Below, piece after piece: positions 56,801 to 64,000 of a stretch of DNA of 64,000 bases (positions within the stretch are counted from its first letter, which is position 1; the number at the start of each line of letters is the position of its first letter). The stretch covers positions 1-64,000 of the forward strand of contig JACPGE010000072.1 in the NCBI GenBank assembly GCA_016182605.1, given 5' to 3'. Both the position numbers and the translations under genes were made by a program. The notes below the pieces were generated by a model, which was not told where the DNA came from, made no database searches, and was given only the letters and a program-made list of their open reading frames with translations. Source of the stretch: Candidatus Hydrogenedentota bacterium. Lineage in GTDB: Bacteria; Hydrogenedentota; Hydrogenedentia; Hydrogenedentales; JAEUWI01.

Positions 56801-59800
56801 AGGGCGGCTTTGCGCTGAGCTGATAGCCAATGCTTTCGTGCAGGGTCTTTCCCAGTTCCTCGATGCTAGCGCGGAGTGCCGTCGCCACGGGTTCCCGCAG
56901 TTCCTGCGTCAGTGCGGCGCGTGCTTCCGCTACCGCGGCCTCGGGGCTCAGGGTGGTGTTGGCGAGCGCAGTAAGTGCCGCGGTTTCTGCCGCATCGGCG
57001 GCTCGCGCGCGTTCCTGGATATAGGCGTCGTAGCGGGCGCGAAAGAGGAACATCTGCAAGCGCCAGTTGGCGGCGCCACGATTGCCCATTTCCTCGCTCA
57101 GCGCTTCCCAATGCGCCAGAGTCGCCGGTATCGCCTTGTTGTCGATCGCCTTGCCCAGGTTGTTGTCTTCCAGCATCAGCAGGCCTTGCGCCACTTCGCG
57201 GCGATGCGCGTTGTCGAAAAATACGCGGCCGTATTCTTCGAGAAGGGTCTTCAGTTTCATGTTTGGGTTCCAGCCCAATGCGGACCAGAGAATCTTGTTG
57301 AGGTCGTCGTGGATGCCGTCGCTGTAAGTGCCGAAGCCGCCGGAGATGCTCCGGAAACGGCGATAGATCTCAGCGTGCATCCTGGGCATGGCGAGCACCG
57401 GTTCACGGCCCACCGTGTGCGCGAAGACGGGATCCCAGTCCGGTATGGGGTACTGACAGCGGATGGTGTGGGTGATGTCGGGATAGCGTCGAATGGGGTA
57501 TTGCTCCGGCGTGCGCGCGCGCATGGTTTCCCAATCCATGGTGTTCCATGGGCCATAGATCACACCCGCAAGCCAGGCGGGCCGCTGCTCCTCCAGGTAA
57601 CGGAAGAAGTAATCGTTCTCCGCTTCGGTAAAGGTCTGGTTGGAAACCCAGAGCGTGGCCTTGGGATGGATCTCGTAGAGAATGACCGCCAGATCGGCCA
57701 GCCACGGCATGAGTATTTCCGCGGGCGTCTCGCCATCGTCCCCGCCAGGCACAAAGACGGCATCGAGGTGCGCCATGCTCTGAAAGAGGGCCCTTCGTTT
57801 TGCCAGGCCTTCGGCAGCGCCTTCCGGCGTGGTGACATCGTCAATAGCGGCCAGCCAAAGCCAAACATCGATGCCATAGCTGCCGATCAACTTGCTGAGC
57901 GCGGCGTTCATCTCCCACATGGACGTTTTCATCACCACACTGTCACGCTCGTCCGGGGTGAGAGGCGGTATCAGTTCGATGCCGTTGGCGCCAAAAAGTA
58001 TGAGGTCCCGGATGTATCGATCGAAGGTGGCGAGGTCCCAGGCATCATAGCTGTTGGCCGTGTTGCGGTAACCGAGCTGATGCACGCGAATGGGCACATC
58101 CGGGCTCTCCGCAATGTCCATTGCGCCCTTCAGGAGCACCTCGCCGGGAGCCAACTCCAGAAGCCGGATGAGCCTTCCCGCGGCGAACAGCACGCCCCGG
58201 GGATCGCGGCCTGCAAGTTCCACGCGTGCTGCGCGTGGCCGCGCCACTATACGATAGCTTTCAGGGGCGCCGGGCACACCGGATCCGGGCGTGGCATCGG
58301 CAAGTTGCAGCACGATCGCGGGGCTGTTGGAGGGTATCGCCTGTTGTACGACGCGCAGCGATACGCCGGTGCGCCGCGCAATCTCTTCCTGCAAAACTTG
58401 CGCCGCCTTTGCCACCACCGGATTGGCCGTTGCATCTGCGATAACGGCTTTCGAAAGATCCAACGTTGCGGAAAAGGCAGGCGAAACAAACGACATGCAA
58501 ACCAATATCCGCACAACTTTTTTCAAAGACATGAGGACTCCTTAACTCTGGTTCATTCGCAGCGGCTCCCCAGCGTTGATGGTGTGCCTCGCAATGCAAA
58601 GTTTTACTATCCCGCGAGAACCGTTCCGGCGCTTGGAGGATCAGCGCAGCACGGGCTTCACCGGAACGCCGTTTGTCGTCAGGATATGAATCTCATGCGC
58701 GCGGATCTCCGGGTGGTAGAATTCCCAGACGACTTTCTTGTTCCGGGTCACTTCGAAGATCCGCGGCTTGGACGGGTCTGTCTGCCCGTAACTGCCGATG
58801 ACCGTGTTCCCATTGGGCAGGCGTTGCGCGCCGCAGGGATCGTTGAACTGTCCATCGACATCCGCGTTGCCGCAGCGCCAGGCAACTTTGCCGGCCGGAT
58901 CAAACTCGACGGTTTTGTGGCCGTGGGTGAGATCCACCAGGACGTTGCCGTTCTCCAGCAGAATGGCCGTGAAGGGCCAGTTGTGTTCTTCACGCCCGCC
59001 GAGTTCCGGAAGGTCGGTGGGAATCTCCCGAACGACTTCGCCGGCGGGCGTATATTCCTTCACCTTGAACGCGAAAAGATGGGGCACGAGGTAGTTGCCC
59101 GTGGGGAGTTTGCGCGCCATGCGCGTCTGCATGTGGTCGTCGGTGGTATCGGGCTGGAGCGGCACCTCCAGCTTGATGGCGCCGTCCTGTCCCACTTCGA
59201 GGATGCGCGGTTTGGGCCCGCGTTCAACAAGCATCGTATCGCCGTTGTCGAGCCGCTGCACGGTGCCGAGTTCTTTATTCTCTGGCGCGAGGGTGTAGGA
59301 CCAAAGCACATCCTTGGCGCCGGCGCGGTACTCCCGGGCCACCTTTCCATCGGAAACGAGAATATTGCCATTTTCCAGCACGTACCCGTCATGGGAATAG
59401 CCCTTCACCTCCCACACGATCTCGCACGCCTCACTGACAAGTGCCGTGGTGCTTGTGCCCGTTACAAGAAACGAATGCCGAATGCCCTCCGCACTTACCT
59501 GGCGGAACGGCGCCTCCTCCGATGCCGCATTCGCATGGGCGGCCGCCAGTATCCCGGCTGCCATCAGCAGCGCCTGCACAAATTTCATCGCTTGCTTGTT
59601 GCACATGGTAATAGCCCTTTCCTTCCCGCGGGGAAGCTGCCCGGAACTCTTGAACCCGCCGCCATGTTCTAACACAGGCATTGCGCACAATGCACGGCGC
59701 GGCGGAGAAGTCCCATTCGGCTGGCAGTTTGACGTATACTTCCGGAACGTGCCGGAAGCCGCCCCGCATACCGATCCGTGTTGCGGCGGCGATTCATGGA

Positions 59801-62800
59801 ACATGACATCAATCCCCGCATCCAAACCCCAGAGGAAAGTTTTATGACGGTCTCATCGGAATCCATTCCACCCACGGAAACCCTCGGCGGCGTGGCCGCG
59901 GCCACGGATCGCCTCCTGTCGGTCGACGTGTTGCGCGGCTTCGACATGTTCTGGATCATCGGCGCGGAAGGCATCGTCCATTCCCTGTCGAAGACCGGAA
60001 CGGACAACGCGTTTGTGGCGTTTCTCTCGAATCAGATGAGGCACGTGCCCTGGGAGGGGTTTCATTTCTACGATCTGATCTTTCCCCTCTTTGTATTCAT
60101 CATTGGGGTGTCCATTGTGCTTTCGATGGATCGCATCGTGGAGAAGGAGGGCAAGGCGGGCGCAATGCGCCGCATTGTGAAGCGGGGCTTTATCCTGTAC
60201 TTGTTGAACCTCTTCTACTATGGCGGCATTGGGCGCTATCCCGATCCCGGCATCCGCCTGGTGGGTGTCTTGCAGCGTCTTGCCTTCACCTATGTCTGCG
60301 GCGCCCTGCTCTACTGTAACTTCAAGCTGCGCGGATTGATCGTCGCTTGTGCCGTCATTCTCGTGGGCTATTGGGCGGCCATGACCTTCATTCCCGCCGG
60401 TGTCCCGGGGCATATGCCAGAGGGCGGCATCACTCAGGTTTCCTTCGAGCCGGGCCAGAACCTCGCGCATTATGTGGACTACCATTTCCTGCCGGGCCGC
60501 CGCTTGGAAACGGATTGGGATCCGGAAGGTTTGCTGAGCGCAATTCCCGCGGTGGGCAGTTGTCTTTTGGGCATTTTTGCCGGCATGCTGTTAAAATCAC
60601 GGCGCTTCACACCGATCCAGAAAGTGGCCTGGCTTGCGGCGGGCGGCGTCGCGCTGGTGCTCCTGGGCTCGCTGTGGGGGCTCCAATTTCCGGTCATCAA
60701 AAAGCTATGGACTTCATCCTATGTACTCGTAGCGGGGGGCTACAGCGCGCTCCTGCTCGCGTTCTTTTACCTGATGATCGACGTGCTGGAGTACCGCCGG
60801 TGGGCGGCGCCCTTCGTCTGGATCGGCAGCAACGCGCTGACCGTCTATCTGGCCGTGAACCTGATCGATTTCGACTTGATTGCGGAGCGTTTTGTGGGAG
60901 GCCCCGTGAAGGCCAGTCTGGGCAGCTACGGAGACTTCGGCGTCACGGCCATGGGCCTGGTGCTGGCCATACTGCTCACGCGCTGGATGTACCACCGGAA
61001 GATCTTCATCAAGGTCTAACCCGCATATTTGCCGCCGCTTATGCATGTGCCCGCGGAGGGGATCCGCGGGCACATTACAATTTTGGGGGCCCTGTAACAT
61101 TTCCTCCCCCACGCCCCACCTCCCTTCACATGGGACGGAGCCGGAAGCCGCCCCCGGCCAGAGGCCGCACCCGGAGGATCGCCTATGGAGCAGGGCTGAG
61201 GACATTCGCGTAACTTGTGTTTATGCAAAAAACCGAGTGCGAAAAGTTGCTAGAGGCGCCCCGCGCCTGAAATGGGACGGGTAACATTTTCCATTCACGG
61301 AGGAAAAGAAAATGAGTATCAGTGCGATTGGAGGCTATTCCGCGGGCTACAGCACCGCGCAGTTGGCCTCCCGAATCAAGGCGCCGTCTGCCGAAGACTT
61401 CGCCGCCAAACTGATTGCCGAAAAAGACACCGATGGTGACGGCGCACTGAGTGTGTCGGAAGCCTCGGCGGGCAATCGCGGTCTGCCGGAGGATCTGTTT
61501 GGCAAGATCGACGCCGATGGAGACGGGCTCCTCACGCAGGACGAGATCGTCGCAGGGCGGCCGGAAGGCCCGCCCCCGCGGCTTCAGGAACTCAACGGTT
61601 CGGCCTACGGCTTGACGCAGCGATTCAGCGTCGAGGATGCGGTCAGCCAGCTCATCGCCGAAAAGGATTCCGACGGAGATGGCGCCCTGAGTGTCGAAGA
61701 AGCCGCCGCGGGCGATCGCGGCCTGCCCGGGGAACTGATCGCGGCCCTGGACACAGACGGTGACGGTATTCTCAGCGAGGAGGAACTCATCGCGGGGGCT
61801 CCCCAGGGGCCGCCCCCGGGCGCTCCCCCCGGAGCGCCGCCCGAAGCGGAGACGGCTTCTGAGAGCGCGAGTTCGCTCTTGGCCGCCACCTCGACGGACG
61901 ACTCCAGTACGATCGGCTATCTGCTGGAGGCCCTTCGGCAGAACCAGGGCCGGCAGGCCTACACGGAAAACAGTTTGCTCTCCCGTCTTTTCGGCGAAGA
62001 GAGCCAGCAGTATGCCGCGTATGATCTGAGCGCCTGAACCAAGCTGACGAGATAAAGGCGTGGCGGCGGGGACCATCCCGGATGGGCCCTGCCGCCACCT
62101 CGTGAATGCGCAGCGGTTATGGGGCTTCCACTGCTCCAATGGGGCGGCCACGGGGGGCTTGGGGTTTGATGACCAACCGATCGTCCTCGATGCGTCCATC
62201 CACAACAAAGGCCGCCCCCGGCTTTCCTGGGGGTGTGGACTACGGCGTCACCTTTTCGTTGAGTGACCAGTCGTAGTCCGTATACCGCACTTTCAGGCTG
62301 GCCACATCCAGGGTGGCCGGCGGCGCTTCCGGCAGGAAGGGCGCGCAAAACACCGCCAGGCCGCTCGCCTGCTTCACGAAATCTTCCTTGTACCACTTGA
62401 AGATGGGGGAGAGGTACAGCGTCTTCTTCGCCAGGTCCAGCTTGTTCTTCTCCGTCTGCGCCAGAAAAGTCTTCGCCTGTTCCGTCAACTGCGCGTCCAG
62501 CCGCTCCGCCACGTAGGCCTCGCTCCGCAAGGGCGGGCAACTTTTCGCCGCGCACACCAGCGCGAAGTGGATCCGGGGTTCGTTAAACGGCTTCCGGATC
62601 ATTTCGTGCTCGATGGTGTCCAGCGAAATGGTGGCCCCCAGCAGCGGCACAAACTCGCGGGACCACGGCCCGCTGAGATCGCGAATAGACGCCAGCGGAT
62701 AATTTTCCACGATCAGTTTCAGCGTGAACGCGTTGTAGGCGTTCATCAGAAAGGCCAGTTGCCGATCCTTCGTCCACCCATCATAGTCCGCCTTCGGCAC

Positions 62801-64000
62801 CGCGCTCAGGGAGCCCAGATACGCGTTCAAGTCCTCCGGCGCAGCTTTCAGCGCTGCATAGGAGACCGCGCCATCGTGCACCTGCGCGCCCAGCACCGCA
62901 CTGAACGCCCCGTGGCTGTGATCGAAGTCTGCCGCCACGGCCAGCGGCGCCAGGGCGCTCAGTACCAGCACCATCGCCGCAGAAAGATATCGTGTCATGG
63001 TTTCCATCCGTTCAGTTCGAGAAAGCCCGCGTAGTCCGACATGTCCGAGGCTTTCTTCTTGCTTCGGCTCAGGGTCGTATAAAACAGCCGGCCCGTTTCG
63101 TCCTTCGTGCCGTACTCCCGATCCTGCCCCACATGGGCATCGCCGGTCCACAATCCGAAGAGCACGGTTTCCCAGGGCTTGTATGCGCCCTTCACCAGGC
63201 CGCGCTTGTACCCCTTCGTGTAATAGAGCGACGTTTCGCCGCCGCCCGCCACGGGAAGATGCTTCAGATCCTCCAGCGGCCGCAACGGCGCCACAATCGG
63301 ATCATAGTCCCGCTCTATATTCGCCATGGGCAGCATTTGCAGGTCACGCGCGCGGTGCACCCCGCTCCGGAGAAACACGGCCAGCCGCACGCCGCCGTTG
63401 CCGTCCTCGGGATAGTTCAAAATCCCCGGCACATGCTCGCCATAGTTCTCAAAGCCGCTCTGGTCCCAACCGGCCGGAAACTGGTCGGCCGGCAGCAGAT
63501 TCGTCGGCGTCACCGCATGGTAGCAGCCGCAAGACTGCACCGTGTTCACGTAGTACGGCTTCTCGCCGGGCCCCAGCGTAATCACGGTGAAGAAACCCAC
63601 GTTGTGGCCCGCGGACGCATTGAACGGCGCCCACGTAAAGGGACTCCGCTCAAAATGTACCCGGTAGAACAGGTTGGTGTACGTGCCCTTCGAAGTCTCG
63701 AAGGTATGAACACCGCCATAGACCGCGGGCTCCGCCGGATCGATATACACCGTTTCCTTGCCGCGCTTGTTCTTGTTGGCCTTCGGCGTGCCGATCGCGT
63801 TGTAGGACAGGTCATTCGCGTCGACCACAAAGACCGGGGCATAGCGTGCCAGCAGGCTTTCCTCCTGGCCCACTACATACGCCCGGGTCTCCTGGCCTTC
63901 CGTCGCGGCGTCTGCCGACGCCCGGGAGGTCCCGAGGATCAGTGCGAGCACACACAGCAGCATCAGGCGTATCTCAGTCTTCCATTGCATGATTGCCATA

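Overview
The window reads as a chromosomal stretch of a Gram-negative, high-GC, environmental bacterium. Pointers are a phosphate-selective outer-membrane porin, lipoproteins, an exosortase/PEP-CTERM pair, a Bat/MoxR aerotolerance-type operon, a Glu-Gly-repeat lipoprotein and many secreted proteins of carbohydrate-related families. This mix is typical of the PVC/Planctomycetes neighbourhood and of candidate phyla such as Hydrogenedentota. That placement is inference from gene content, not a measured phylogeny. No rRNA, tRNA, CRISPR array, prophage or intact transposon was seen.

Layout. 0.3-2.9 kb (minus): an AT-richer, probably acquired restriction-modification operon (vsr, C5-cytosine methyltransferase, candidate restriction enzyme), followed by an unlisted small zinc-ribbon gene. 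3.4-7.7 kb: an AGE-family sugar epimerase, then an exosortase with a large insert and its membrane partner, divergent from a PEP-CTERM protein that has a sigma-54-type promoter. 7.8-14.9 kb: hybrid histidine kinase, DUF4382 lipoprotein, secreted sugar-phosphate-isomerase-like protein, RecG and an ECF sigma factor. 15-19.5 kb (minus): a potassium-uptake operon, trkA plus two tandem trkH genes, one with an altered selectivity filter. 19.7-24.3 kb: five collinear genes of unknown function. 24.4-25.6 kb: an HD-GYP response regulator.

26.2-40.3 kb is one long operon of translationally coupled genes: BatD-like protein, MoxR ATPase, DUF58, BatD/DUF4381-like, two von Willebrand A proteins, TPR and acidic proteins, BatD, BatE, then glnD and an HtrA protease, closed by a terminator. 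40.4-44.1 kb: receiver-PAS-GGDEF protein and a YfhO-family membrane protein. 44.1-46.1 kb (minus): an alkylation-repair pair (Ada/AraC/AlkA fusion and Ogt). 46.4-52.8 kb: phosphate operon oprP-pstS-pstC-pstA, with large extracytoplasmic inserts in both permeases and no pstB. 52.9-54.9 kb: a decayed TetR regulator, an R2-like ligand-binding oxidase and a SnoaL-like protein. 55-64 kb: secreted and membrane proteins (Spy/CpxP-like, glycoside-hydrolase-like, beta-propeller, NagX-like acyltransferase, EF-hand, DUF547).

The feature that known families do not explain is a modular family of short intergenic repeats, present at about 0.1, 6.5, 7.8, 24.4 and 25.8 kb. Two modules occur in different combinations around a shared 33-bp core. 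One is an inverted repeat with exactly 70 nt between its arms in three copies; the other is a 12-13 bp hairpin placed just 5' of the core. The arrangement suggests either a non-autonomous mobile element or a structured RNA.
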